Translations under genes and position numbers: made by a program
Part shown: piece by piece, positions 13,871-21,877 of the stretch
How the letters are laid out: each line of letters begins with the position of its first letter
How positions within the stretch are numbered: the stretch's first letter is position 1
Notes under the pieces: model-generated
What the model was told of the DNA's origin: nothing
Database searches by the model: none
Seen by the model: only the letters and a program-made list of their open reading frames with translations
From: CAYQPF01 sp964419225
Lineage (GTDB): Bacteria > Cloacimonadota > Cloacimonadia > Cloacimonadales > CAYQPF01
Length of the DNA stretch: 21,877 nucleotides
Direction: 5' to 3'
Assembly (NCBI GenBank): GCA_964419225.1
Contig: CAYQPF010000084.1
Location: 1 to 21,877 of the forward strand

Positions 13871-15116
13871 ACCAGAATATCAACGGAAATACAAAGGTCA
13901 CAATAATCGTCCATATTATGTAGACTGGCAGATATCTAGCGATGACTGTTCCAACACCTGATATTTCACGTCTTCTTCTTAATACCCGGAATAGTTGTGC
14001 AGAAACCAGCAACAGATTTATCAAAACTAAGACATTGGCTCCTAAAACTGCGGCTCTGTTGGGAGTAATTCCCCACTCAGAGATTCTGAACAATATGGCT
14101 GACAACGCAATACCATTAACCATTATGGTCACAACAGATAAAAGAAAAAGAATCCAGATCTCGGGATGGCTCTTTGATCTACCTGATCTCTTTGATGTTT
14201 CTGCTACGGAGAAGAAGATCAATGCCATGACACCTATCAATAACGCATTGAATATAAGCAGGAAATCCCTGTCGTTATATGGGTCCTTACCTGAAAAAAT
14301 GATTGCTGTAAGGTAAACCACCAGCATAACCAATACCAGCGGACTGAATATTTTAGCAATTACCGGTGACACCTTACCCACCAGTAGTGGATTGGTACGT
14401 GTAAGGTATGTGCCTACAACAGGAGCAGCTGCAAGGCCAAAAATACCAACATAGTCAAAATAATACTCTTCAATTTTAAAACCAATCAGGTTGAAAAGGT
14501 TAATAGTAATAGCGGTAAGTATTCCACCAGCGATAAGAATAAGAGCCGTCATTACAAGCAGGTCGCCATTAAATCTGAGATAATCAAGTCTTTGCTCGTT
14601 GTTGTTTCTTGTCCCGCCAACAAAAGCAAAACCTAATAATGACCATAAAAACAATGGCAGGTGAATGCACGACAAAATTAAGGTATCACTGTTTTTAACG
14701 TCGGGAAGGAAATTGATAAACCCTAAACCAATTAGGGTCATGCCCGCTATAAAGGCAATTTTACCGGTTGACAATCTGTTCTTCCATGCAAAATAGACTG
14801 TAAGCACAGGAAAAATTATAAAACCTATATTTCTGGGATAGAAAAATTCCTGATCTATTGAAAAAATTGCCGGCAGTTTTGCGATAAGACCTGCAACAAG
14901 CGAGGCGATAATGACAAACAGCAATTCCCTGCTTGTGCCCCATTTAATGGATTCGCTTTCGTAGTTGAGTCTTTCATTCCAAAAGCTGATAAGATTATTG
15001 ACTTTCAGTTCGGGTTGCAATGCATCAAATGCCCGTTTAAATGCCGTTTTGTCTTCCCTGTAAAGCTTTTCAAGCTGTGCAGGATTGTCAATGTTTGCGA
15101 TAATTTCCTTTTTCAT
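13863..15116 (-). CDS. Polytopic inner-membrane protein, DUF4153-like
   Basis: A 417-residue protein with a soluble, charged N-terminus (about 1-55; LEKLYREDKTAFKRAFDAL) followed by about ten hydrophobic segments to the C-terminus, which ends in an aromatic helix (IIVTFVFPLIFWFI). The general layout resembles DUF4153-type proteins, but I do not see a diagnostic motif. No catalytic residues are evident. It is the last gene of a minus-strand group: the 111-residue membrane protein ends 34 bases upstream. Its 3' end overlaps the convergent lipoprotein gene by 8 bases, leaving no room for separate terminators. Confidence 0.75.
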   Translation of the reverse strand: MKKEIIANIDNPAQLEKLYREDKTAFKRAFDALQPELKVNNLISFWNERLNYESESIKWGTSRELLFVIIASLVAGLIAKLPAIFSIDQEFFYPRNIGFIIFPVLTVYFAWKNRLSTGKIAFIAGMTLIGLGFINFLPDVKNSDTLILSCIHLPLFLWSLLGFAFVGGTRNNNEQRLDYLRFNGDLLVMTALILIAGGILTAITINLFNLIGFKIEEYYFDYVGIFGLAAAPVVGTYLTRTNPLLVGKVSPVIAKIFSPLVLVMLVVYLTAIIFSGKDPYNDRDFLLIFNALLIGVMALIFFSVAETSKRSGRSKSHPEIWILFLLSVVTIMVNGIALSAILFRISEWGITPNRAAVLGANVLVLINLLLVSAQLFRVLRRRREISGVGTVIARYLPVYIIWTIIVTFVFPLIFWFI

Positions 15117-15150
15117 CTCTGAATATGTTATAATAAATTAAAACCTGATG

Positions 15151-15486
15151 TTAGTTCCACAATGTTCCGTCAAGACCCAGAACCGAGCCCAGCCATATTA
15201 CGACAATATATCCCAGGATACTGATGCCATTAGCAAAAATTTTACTCCATAGTCCCTTATTCCTCATAAAATCCATAAGGTAATAAAATACTCCACCCAT
15301 TGCACCGGCTATGGGAACTACTACCAGAGGCCTTACCATCCAGAACTTGGGCCAGTCAGGGTTTGGATCATCCACTCCGGCTAAGAAAAGTGTAATCAGA
15401 ACCATGGCTATTCCTCCTCCCTGAAGCATCCGTTTGTATACCGATCCTGTGTGAAATTGATTTGAGTTAGTGTTGTTGGTTTTCAT
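15151..15486 (-). CDS. Small conserved membrane protein, function unknown
   Basis: A 111-residue protein with a polar Asn-rich N-terminus and about three to four hydrophobic segments (GGGIAMVLITLFLAG, VVVPIAGAMGGVFYYLM, GISILGYIVVIWLGSVLG). It ends GLDGTLWN. I recall similar short Bacteroidota proteins, sometimes labelled KefB-like potassium transporter; the length is far too short for that label. It lies between the winged-helix gene (81 bases away) and the large membrane protein (34 bases). Confidence 0.7.
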   Translation of the reverse strand: MKTNNTNSNQFHTGSVYKRMLQGGGIAMVLITLFLAGVDDPNPDWPKFWMVRPLVVVPIAGAMGGVFYYLMDFMRNKGLWSKIFANGISILGYIVVIWLGSVLGLDGTLWN

Positions 15487-15567
15487 TTTTGTAATTATTA
15501 AAATTATTTTTAGCTTATCAAAGTGCTTTGTTTTTCAAAGTATACGGGTAAAAAATATATATCTAAA

Positions 15568-15873
15568 TTATTCCTGTCTCCCCGATTTTATAAATTTCTC
15601 CAAAGCTTCAAGATGGTCATTGAATGCCTTTTTACCCTCTTTTGTCATATAATATTTAGTATTGGGTTTCTTGCCGACAAATGATTTTTCGACCCCTATA
15701 AACTCCTCTTTCTCCAATGCTTTTATGTGACTGGCCAGATTACCGTCGGTCAAGTCCAGGTACTCCTTGAGAGAGTTGAAATCAAGCATGTCATTTACAG
15801 CGAGTGCCGACATAATACCTAGCCGGATCCTGCTTTCGAATGCTTTATGTAAACCGTTTATAGAGACTTTCAC
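15568..15873 (-). CDS. Winged-helix transcriptional regulator
   Basis: A 101-residue single-domain DNA-binding protein of the ArsR/MarR-like winged-helix type (similar to the HTH_34 family). A helical N-terminus (AFESRIRLGIMSALAVND) is followed by the HTH (LDLTDGNLASHIKALEKEEF) and the wing (EKSFVGKKPNTKYYMTKEGK). No metal-binding cysteines. The start is GTG at 15873, overlapping the stop of the upstream membrane gene by 4 bases (GTGA), so the two are translationally coupled. This family often pairs with small membrane proteins of unknown role and probably regulates its own operon. Confidence 0.85.
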   Translation of the reverse strand: MKVSINGLHKAFESRIRLGIMSALAVNDMLDFNSLKEYLDLTDGNLASHIKALEKEEFIGVEKSFVGKKPNTKYYMTKEGKKAFNDHLEALEKFIKSGRQE

Positions 15874-16493
15874 CTTTCGTACTTGTAATGCATGTAAATA
15901 CCATAAATAATATGTACCACCCCAAAACCCAGGGCCCAGATCAATAATCCATACTCAACAAAGTATGAGCTTATCAAACCCAACCCTATCTCAACAAAAC
16001 CGAGGATTCTCACCGCTTTATATGTGAACATACTGGCATTGTATAAGGCAAAACCATAGAATATCAATGTACATGGGATAATCAGACCAATCAACCCTTT
16101 GGAGATGAGGACAAGGATAAGTAGCCCGCCTGCTACAAGCGGAACTGACATATTTGCCAACAATCGTCTGGTGGTAGGGTTCCATAACTTCTCGCCCCTC
16201 TTGCCTGCTTTTTTGTTGGAAAATAAAACAGCAGAGCCTAATGCCAGAATCAATACTGCAATTGCCAGAATGAAGACGTTAGTAAAACCGGCGGTTGTAC
16301 CTCCTGATTCTAAAGTATATGAGAATTTATCCGGATTGAAATTAAAAACCTTATAGGCTACTAATGCCCCGGAAAGTGCATAGATACCGGCAAGAATGCC
16401 CTCCCATCCGGAGAGTGCAAGAAATTTTGAAGAGCGCTCCATCATTGAGCGAATTTCTGTTATATCCTTAATGTAGTCCTTTTCTTCTTTCAT
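15870..16493 (-). CDS. Conserved membrane protein coupled to the winged-helix regulator
   Basis: A 207-residue protein beginning with a charged cytoplasmic stretch (KDITEIRSMMERSSKFLALS) followed by about six hydrophobic helices and ending YMHYKYER. The N-terminal motif EIRSMMERSSKFLALSGW is familiar from Bacteroidota proteins found next to HTH_34-type regulators. No enzyme motif is seen. It is first in the minus-strand group and overlaps the regulator by 4 bases. A membrane partner that senses a signal and modulates the regulator is a reasonable guess, not shown by sequence. Confidence 0.78.
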   Translation of the reverse strand: MKEEKDYIKDITEIRSMMERSSKFLALSGWEGILAGIYALSGALVAYKVFNFNPDKFSYTLESGGTTAGFTNVFILAIAVLILALGSAVLFSNKKAGKRGEKLWNPTTRRLLANMSVPLVAGGLLILVLISKGLIGLIIPCTLIFYGFALYNASMFTYKAVRILGFVEIGLGLISSYFVEYGLLIWALGFGVVHIIYGIYMHYKYER

Positions 16494-16587
16494 TTAAAAG
16501 TACTTTTATTTGCAAAGTAAAGACAAATATTCAATTAATGCAAGAACTACTATAAATATTTTTATTGAGTATATTAATCAACGACAA

Positions 16588-16618
16588 AGGACACCTATAC
16601 AAATTGCATAAGTGTCCT
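16588..16618 (-). terminator. Probable terminator of the SusC-SusD-thioredoxin operon
   Basis: Inverted repeat AGGACAC (16588-16594) with GTGTCCT (16612-16618), a 7-bp stem with a 17-base loop, about 18 bases past the stop of the thioredoxin gene. On the minus strand it is followed by TTTG rather than a long T run, so it may be a weak or Rho-assisted terminator. Confidence 0.4.
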
Positions 16619-16636
16619 CTGAATTATAGTCTTGCA

Positions 16637-17710
16637 CTATTTTGTAAACATCTCCATCCAGTTTATACACTGTTCGGAGAGTTCTCTTAACAGCTTCTCC
16701 TTTTCTTTGTAATATTTGATGATATTCTCTTTTGGCATCCCTTTTATACCTGCAAATAATCTCTCTATCGCCTGACTGTCATAAACAGTCATATAAACTA
16801 AATTATCTGCATTATAGAGATTTAATATTTCATCCATATTACAACCGGCATAAAGTCTGGCAATTTTCGAAGTATATACAGAAACCTCATCTTTAACGGA
16901 GAGCAGCAGCAATTTTTCCGAAATTGAATTCACCTCTTCTTTGGAGAGATCTCTTTTACCGGACAAATAAGCCTTCAAAATAGTATTATATGCGGACACT
17001 AATGCTTTATCAACTCTTTCCTTACCAATATAATTGCTTATAGTTGCTGCATTTTCAACTGTATATCGTAAAGATTTGCCTCCTTCCACAGATAGTGCCC
17101 GCGTAAAGTATGGCCACATTCTATCTGAAAACAGTTTAAAATCTTCGAAATTCGCAAATTCCTCATCCATAAATACAGCTATCTGTTTTTCCATATTTCC
17201 GCTCTCTAAAACCTCCATATATGACAGTGCATTTTGCATTGTCTTGTTTGCCATATATACAGCTCTCTTAGCCTCCGGAGAATTGGAAGGGTCCATTGCT
17301 TTCTTTGTCTTTAAGATAAAAGATTCTATTTTATCTCCCCCGACAATACGGCCTATCTCTTTTCCATCTTTGTTCAATATCAAGAATGTAGGAAAGGCAG
17401 TGATTGCATACCTTACGGCAAGCGAAACCCCTTCCCCTTTCTCCATGTCTTTCTTGATGTTAATAAAGTTTGAATTGAAAAAATTGCCTGCCTCAAGTTT
17501 AACAAACTCGACATTTGCCATCTGTTTGCATGGTCCGCACCACTCGGTATAACAATCCAAAAACACCAGATTTGGACCTTTCTCATTGTTTTTGGCTTTC
17601 TCTAAAGCCTGATCAAATGTGATGTCGTGAAAATATATCCCGTTTTTTTCCTGGCTATAGGCTCCCATTGCAACTAATGCGGAAACAATCAGTAAAAAGG
17701 ACTTTCTCAT
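16637..17710 (-). CDS. Secreted thioredoxin-fold protein linked to SusC/SusD
   Basis: A 357-residue exported protein with a signal peptide (MRKSFLLIVSALVAMGAYSQ). The thioredoxin domain spans about 25-140: active site WCGPC (C58, C61), cis-proline P107 in AFPTFLIL, and GGDKIESF as the last strand/helix. Residues about 140-357 are helical with repeated short pairs and match no family I know. It would act in the periplasm as a disulfide reductase or isomerase. The start is 21 bases after the SusD stop, so it is in the SusC-SusD operon. Its partner may be the co-encoded proteins or the imported substrate; few cysteines appear in SusD or the visible SusC, which argues for another target. Confidence 0.85.
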   Translation of the reverse strand: MRKSFLLIVSALVAMGAYSQEKNGIYFHDITFDQALEKAKNNEKGPNLVFLDCYTEWCGPCKQMANVEFVKLEAGNFFNSNFINIKKDMEKGEGVSLAVRYAITAFPTFLILNKDGKEIGRIVGGDKIESFILKTKKAMDPSNSPEAKRAVYMANKTMQNALSYMEVLESGNMEKQIAVFMDEEFANFEDFKLFSDRMWPYFTRALSVEGGKSLRYTVENAATISNYIGKERVDKALVSAYNTILKAYLSGKRDLSKEEVNSISEKLLLLSVKDEVSVYTSKIARLYAGCNMDEILNLYNADNLVYMTVYDSQAIERLFAGIKGMPKENIIKYYKEKEKLLRELSEQCINWMEMFTK

Positions 17711-17731
17711 AATTTTTATATGATTAAGCTG

Positions 17732-19303
17732 TTATAAAACAATTGATGGCCACGCACCATTATAAGCCTGCAGACCCCAGTGAGGATTAAAAGTGATAAA
17801 CTTATTCACTATCTCCAGCTGATAATCATCTGAACCTATAACCCCTGTATATTGGGTGCCTAATACCGTCCTTGTAATCTGAGTCTTTGTCCATGGTTTC
17901 CCGGGATCATTGGCATTGTATCTCTTAAGGTCCCAGAATCGTTTGGCACTCTTCCATGGCAACTCTTTCTGACGCTCTTTCAATATCTCGCGGATAAGAT
18001 TATCCCCGTTAAGAGCGTTTATTCTTGCACTGTTAGCCGAAATGGCCGCAGGTGTATATCTTTTGCTTCTCAATAAATTAAGGGCACTTAATGCAACTGC
18101 GGTTCTGTTGGTTCTTGCAGCAGCTTCGGCCAGCATCAGAAGCAATTCAGGAGTCGATATTCCTTGTGTCCCGCACATTTTTGTATAGTCACCAAGATTG
18201 TTTCCAAATCTTACATTTCGTATGCATGCTCCCTCGGCTGCTTGTGTATTGACTTTTAACATAAAAAACTTTTTACGCAAATCGGCATATGAGTTCCGGT
18301 CACCCTCTATATCTGTATCTGCATTATAAAGGGCAATGTATTCATCGCTTGCCTTACTTGCCAGTCCGTCAACCGGACAATATCTGTAGAACAAGATTTC
18401 TTTGTTGTCCGGGTTATTGAGAATATCTCCGGACGGATCATTCAGAGCATCGTAAAGCTCATGATCCTCACCAACTTTGGGTATCTTTACTCCGGGTTTC
18501 AGGAAAAAGTTGTTATAATTGTAAAGAGCGTTTTCTTCTCCCCTTGCACTTACCAATAAATCCCAGGCAGTCTTGGCATACGTGAACATATTTTCATAAT
18601 CTGCCTTGAACATATACATTTGTGCCATTATTGCATTTGCAGTTGTTTTATTTATCCTGACTGTTTTTATCACTTCGGATGGACAATTAACAACAGCATA
18701 TTCCAAATCTGCCTTAACAAGGTTAAACAATTCATCTACTGTTGATAAATTCGGGGTCTCCTTTGTTGCACTGGAAGCAGTCCTGTATGAGATGGTTTTT
18801 GCAGAGTTGTCCCCCCCTTTTTTAAACATAGGGCCATAAGTAATACCTGCCATAAGATAGGTCCAGGCTCTGCCGGCTCTGGCCTGAGCAATAAGTTGTT
18901 TACCCTTGGTACTCTCCTCTCCTCCCAAATCCTTTATTCCATCTATCACAGTGTTGAAATAGAGTGTTGCCTTATATGTTGCATCTAAAAAATAATCATC
19001 TGTCTTAAACGGATTTAAATAGGGTTTTGCAAATATGTATGGAGTAAACCTATCATTGGCTACACCTTTATATGAGGCTAAAACTACTTTGTCAGAAATT
19101 GTAACCTCATCTGAAAGTGAGAGTAATAATGAACCTCTGTTGTTGTCGGAAAAAAGGAAATCATAGGTTCTGGAATTATATAGTAAATTATCAAATTGTT
19201 CTATGTCTGTTGGTATAAGGCTTCCCACTGGTTTTACATCCAGAAACCTCTCACAGGAGCTTATAATTAAAGTGAGTATGAGTATATATATTATTTTTTT
19301 CAT
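17732..19303 (-). CDS. SusD/RagB-family nutrient-binding lipoprotein
   Basis: A 523-residue outer-membrane lipoprotein. The signal and lipobox (IISSC, C17) are followed by the usual SusD start CERFLDVKPVGSLIPTD. TPR-like helical regions are visible (GKQLIAQARAGRAWTYLMAG, NAIMAQMYMFKADYENMFTYA, LLLMLAEAAARTNRTAVALSALNLLRSKRY) and the conserved C-terminal segment ILKERQKELPWKSAKRFWDLKRYN is present, typical of SusD/RagB. It caps the SusC channel and binds the incoming ligand, likely a glycan or peptide; the substrate cannot be inferred. It starts 11 bases after the SusC stop and 21 bases before the thioredoxin gene. Confidence 0.95.
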   Translation of the reverse strand: MKKIIYILILTLIISSCERFLDVKPVGSLIPTDIEQFDNLLYNSRTYDFLFSDNNRGSLLLSLSDEVTISDKVVLASYKGVANDRFTPYIFAKPYLNPFKTDDYFLDATYKATLYFNTVIDGIKDLGGEESTKGKQLIAQARAGRAWTYLMAGITYGPMFKKGGDNSAKTISYRTASSATKETPNLSTVDELFNLVKADLEYAVVNCPSEVIKTVRINKTTANAIMAQMYMFKADYENMFTYAKTAWDLLVSARGEENALYNYNNFFLKPGVKIPKVGEDHELYDALNDPSGDILNNPDNKEILFYRYCPVDGLASKASDEYIALYNADTDIEGDRNSYADLRKKFFMLKVNTQAAEGACIRNVRFGNNLGDYTKMCGTQGISTPELLLMLAEAAARTNRTAVALSALNLLRSKRYTPAAISANSARINALNGDNLIREILKERQKELPWKSAKRFWDLKRYNANDPGKPWTKTQITRTVLGTQYTGVIGSDDYQLEIVNKFITFNPHWGLQAYNGAWPSIVL

Positions 19304-19314
19304 TGTTCTTAGAG

Positions 19315-21877
19315 TTAAAAGTTAAACGATAATCCGATGTAGATTTCAGGTCTTCCACTGATGTAGATTTCAGGTCCACTACTTATAGCTTCATAGGTCG
19401 CATGTTGTGTTTCGGGGTCTATATCCACACCTTTTGCTGTTAACCTGAATAAGTTTCTCCCTTGGAGGTAAATCTTTGTGTTGAGCATTCCTATCTTTCT
19501 GGATAGCTTATCCGGAACATTATATGCAATAGATAAATCTCTGAGTTTTAAAAAGTTTGAGCTGACTACATGATTGTCATAATACGGATATAGGAAAAAT
19601 TGCCAACCGGATCCTCCTAATGCATCGTAAACAGGATAAACTCCCTCCTTATTCTCATCTCCAGGATTCTGCCATCTTTCTGCAAAGTGGCGGTTGGTAT
19701 AATTCATGCCGGTAAAAGAGTCCATTCTCATTTTACCCCCCAGTTTGGAGACAAACATAAATGACACGTCAAAATTGTAGAAAGAGAAACTGTTAGTTAA
19801 TGCAAGCTCATAAGGGGAGATTGAATTTCCCATAAATTTTAAATCTGCATCGCCAAAGGTAAATAGTGCATTTCCACTTTGAATATCTCCATTTCTGTCA
19901 TATACCTGAGGATAGCCTTCAGCATCGAGTCCAGCAGATTTGAAAGCAAACATTGCCCCTACCGGAAAACCTTCCTTATAGGTTCTTAATTCCAAATAGT
20001 CATATACATACGGATATGACTTATTATAGGTCAATATTTTATTATTGTTGTATGAGAAGTTAAGGTTTACGTTCCATGAAAACTTGTTGCTTTTTAATAC
20101 CAATGCCCTTAGAGACGCCTCTACACCTCTGTTTCTGATTGAACCTACATTTTTGGTAAGGTTTGCAAAACCGGTTGTCGGGTTTACAGCATCCGAAGCC
20201 AGCAAGTCGGTAGAAAGCTTGTTGTAAAGATCTATCGTGGCACCAAATCTGTCATTAAGAACCGCTATATCAAAACCAATATTTGTTGTAGCTGTTTTTT
20301 CCCAGCGCAGCTGATCGTTCACAGGAGATGATATAGAGTAATATGTGCCTCCGGCAACAGCACTGTAACTGCCAGGAGACAAAATCAGGTATGGTCCCTC
20401 ACCAAGTGCTATGTTCCCGTTGATCCCGTAAGATGCGCGAAGATTCAGTACATTAACTGTCGAATTATTGAAAAACCCTTCATTGGCTATTTTCCAGGTT
20501 GCACCTGCGGACCAGATTGGTTTGTATCTGAACTTAGGGTCGGTCCCGAAAAAGTTAGTCAGGTCTAGCCTTGCTGAACCGCTAACGATATAACGACTGT
20601 TAAATTCATATGAAGCATTTCCATACCATGAGGTGTAACGATTATCTCTAAGAGACATTTTTCCGTCGGTCATTGAGGGGTAAGTGTAGTTTAATATGCT
20701 ATTCGCATATTCACCATTTTTGAAATCCAGATAGTTGATTGACTCAAAACTCCCTGCCTGTCTGTTATATCCGAATCTTGTAGGGTAAGCGTTACCGTTA
20801 ACCTGATCCCGGATAATCTCTCCTCCCAGCAAAGCCGTAATTCTATGTTTATTATCGTTAAACGATCTGTTATAATTTGCCTGATATCTTATTGTCCAGT
20901 TATCAGTTATCGATCGGGCTTCATCAAGTATATCTCCATAAGGGAGGTACTTTTTCATAGAGTTATTGATATCTGTCCATGAATTCACCCTATACCTGAC
21001 ATAAAACGACTCCTTTTCTCTGATCTCCTTTGCATTAGTATTTCCCCTGCGCCATGCTCCCCCCACATTTACAGAGAATCCGTCAAAAAGTTTAAAAGTA
21101 AAGTTGCCGGACAATCTTACGTTCAATGAATTTGTATAACTCATCTCTCTACCAAGATCGGCAACTGGATTATATTCTGAAGACAACATATTGGCTGCCC
21201 TGATAGGATCATTAAAGGTTTCGAGAACCGAGGACGGAACAGGTGTTCTTATATTCTGAGATTTGCCGTTTGCATCAAATAAATTTGAATAAGCATATAT
21301 CATTTTGTTATAATTGATCATCTTTTGATCGGAAGGAAGCAAGTCTCCCCATTCGTCAAGAGGCGTTTGACTATTGTTATAGAGAACGTTCGCTGACAAA
21401 TCAAATGAAATCCATTTAGCAGGTGTCCAAGTATTTTTCATGTCAAAAATCAATTTTTCATTTTTTTCATGAATCATCGCTTTCTTATCGCCATAAGATC
21501 CTACATAATTTATTGCTGCATTGAACTGGTTCTTTTCGGAACCCCCGGTAATTCCTAAGTTGTGAGATTGAGTAACCGACATTCGTTGTACATATTTCTG
21601 CATTTGCCTGACTGCGTCAAAACCTCGTAATTTGTCTATGGCAGCTATAGCTATGGCTCTATCGTTATTATACAAAAGATCCTGTACCGGTGACATCTCG
21701 GATTCCGGGCCCAGATAGAACCATGTCTGGTCATAATTAGCTATCTCTCCATCAATAATATCACTTGTTGAGCCAAAATTAAATACATCAAAATTTGTTT
21801 TAGCTCTGGCAGAGAATACTCCCCGGTATGAGACCTTGAAGGCATCTTTTTGCCCTCGTCTGGTGGTAATGACGATA
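19315..21877 (-). CDS. SusC/RagA-family TonB-dependent outer-membrane receptor, 5' end outside window
   Basis: The C-terminal 853 residues of a SusC-type transporter; the frame stays open to the right edge (first full codon at 21876-21874). The visible part begins at the end of the plug domain with VITTRRG, then gives barrel sequence throughout: NLGITGGSEKNQFNAAINYV near the plug-barrel boundary, TTNIGFDIAVLNDRFGATID, NRGVEASLRAL, and the C-terminal LSFNF with a terminal Phe for BAM recognition. The signal peptide, carboxypeptidase-like domain and TonB box lie outside. An internal Met at 21696 is not the start. With SusD 11 bases downstream it forms a TonB-powered uptake complex. Typical family length is about 1000-1100, so roughly 150-250 residues are missing. 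Confidence 0.95.
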   Translation of the reverse strand, partial: IVITTRRGQKDAFKVSYRGVFSARAKTNFDVFNFGSTSDIIDGEIANYDQTWFYLGPESEMSPVQDLLYNNDRAIAIAAIDKLRGFDAVRQMQKYVQRMSVTQSHNLGITGGSEKNQFNAAINYVGSYGDKKAMIHEKNEKLIFDMKNTWTPAKWISFDLSANVLYNNSQTPLDEWGDLLPSDQKMINYNKMIYAYSNLFDANGKSQNIRTPVPSSVLETFNDPIRAANMLSSEYNPVADLGREMSYTNSLNVRLSGNFTFKLFDGFSVNVGGAWRRGNTNAKEIREKESFYVRYRVNSWTDINNSMKKYLPYGDILDEARSITDNWTIRYQANYNRSFNDNKHRITALLGGEIIRDQVNGNAYPTRFGYNRQAGSFESINYLDFKNGEYANSILNYTYPSMTDGKMSLRDNRYTSWYGNASYEFNSRYIVSGSARLDLTNFFGTDPKFRYKPIWSAGATWKIANEGFFNNSTVNVLNLRASYGINGNIALGEGPYLILSPGSYSAVAGGTYYSISSPVNDQLRWEKTATTNIGFDIAVLNDRFGATIDLYNKLSTDLLASDAVNPTTGFANLTKNVGSIRNRGVEASLRALVLKSNKFSWNVNLNFSYNNNKILTYNKSYPYVYDYLELRTYKEGFPVGAMFAFKSAGLDAEGYPQVYDRNGDIQSGNALFTFGDADLKFMGNSISPYELALTNSFSFYNFDVSFMFVSKLGGKMRMDSFTGMNYTNRHFAERWQNPGDENKEGVYPVYDALGGSGWQFFLYPYYDNHVVSSNFLKLRDLSIAYNVPDKLSRKIGMLNTKIYLQGRNLFRLTAKGVDIDPETQHATYEAISSGPEIYISGRPEIYIGLSFNF

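Noticed and set aside
15151..15486. Potassium transporter KefB
   Set aside because: 111 residues with three to four helices cannot be the roughly 600-residue KefB; the label sometimes given to this family is not supported.
1..21877. CRISPR array or insertion sequence
   Set aside because: No regularly spaced repeats, Cas genes, transposase frames or IS-type ends were seen, apart from the 123-bp inverted-repeat segment listed.

Overview
The window looks like a Bacteroidota chromosome, probably order Bacteroidales. Three things point there: a SusC/SusD outer-membrane uptake pair, promoter motifs of the Bacteroidota type (TAnnTTTG), and an integrase of the Bacteroides family. Most start codons lack a clear Shine-Dalgarno sequence. 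This is inferred from gene content and motifs only.

Region 1 (1-9645) is a complete integrated genomic island of about 9.6 kb inserted in the 3' part of a tRNA gene with anticodon CAT. The left edge of the window starts inside that tRNA. A second, 5'-truncated copy of the tRNA sits at 9577-9644, giving 58-bp direct repeats with two differences. The left end carries a tyrosine recombinase. Paired 11-bp repeats next to both ends look like integrase arm sites. Cargo, left to right: an SF2 helicase-like protein whose Walker A lysine is replaced by alanine; a short RadC/JAB protein; a translationally coupled pair of a ParB-like protein and a D12-class adenine methyltransferase; a divergent XRE repressor with its own palindromic operators; and a compact four-gene cluster of small, mostly membrane proteins, one with a J-domain-like HPD motif. 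No relaxase, conjugation or virion gene is visible, so transfer would need a helper. The coupled ParB-like/methyltransferase pair and the XRE-controlled membrane cluster are the best candidates for an undescribed host-interaction or defence system.

Region 2 (9646-11462) is a nitrosative-stress locus. It holds a Crp/Fnr regulator, and divergent to it a BFD-like [2Fe-2S] protein and a RIC/ScdA/YtfE di-iron repair protein. The intergenic region has a strong Crp/Fnr-type palindrome placed near -42 of the predicted start of the bfd-like/ric pair. A 123-bp segment bounded by 19-bp inverted repeats overlaps the 3' end of the regulator gene.

Region 3 (11463-16493) has an outer-membrane barrel protein and a Kelch-type lipoprotein on the plus strand. 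These converge, with an 8-bp overlap, on a minus-strand group: a membrane protein overlapping a winged-helix regulator, a small two-helix membrane protein, and a large polytopic membrane protein.

Region 4 (16588-21877) is a minus-strand SusC-SusD-thioredoxin operon. SusC runs off the right edge, so only its C-terminal 853 residues are visible.
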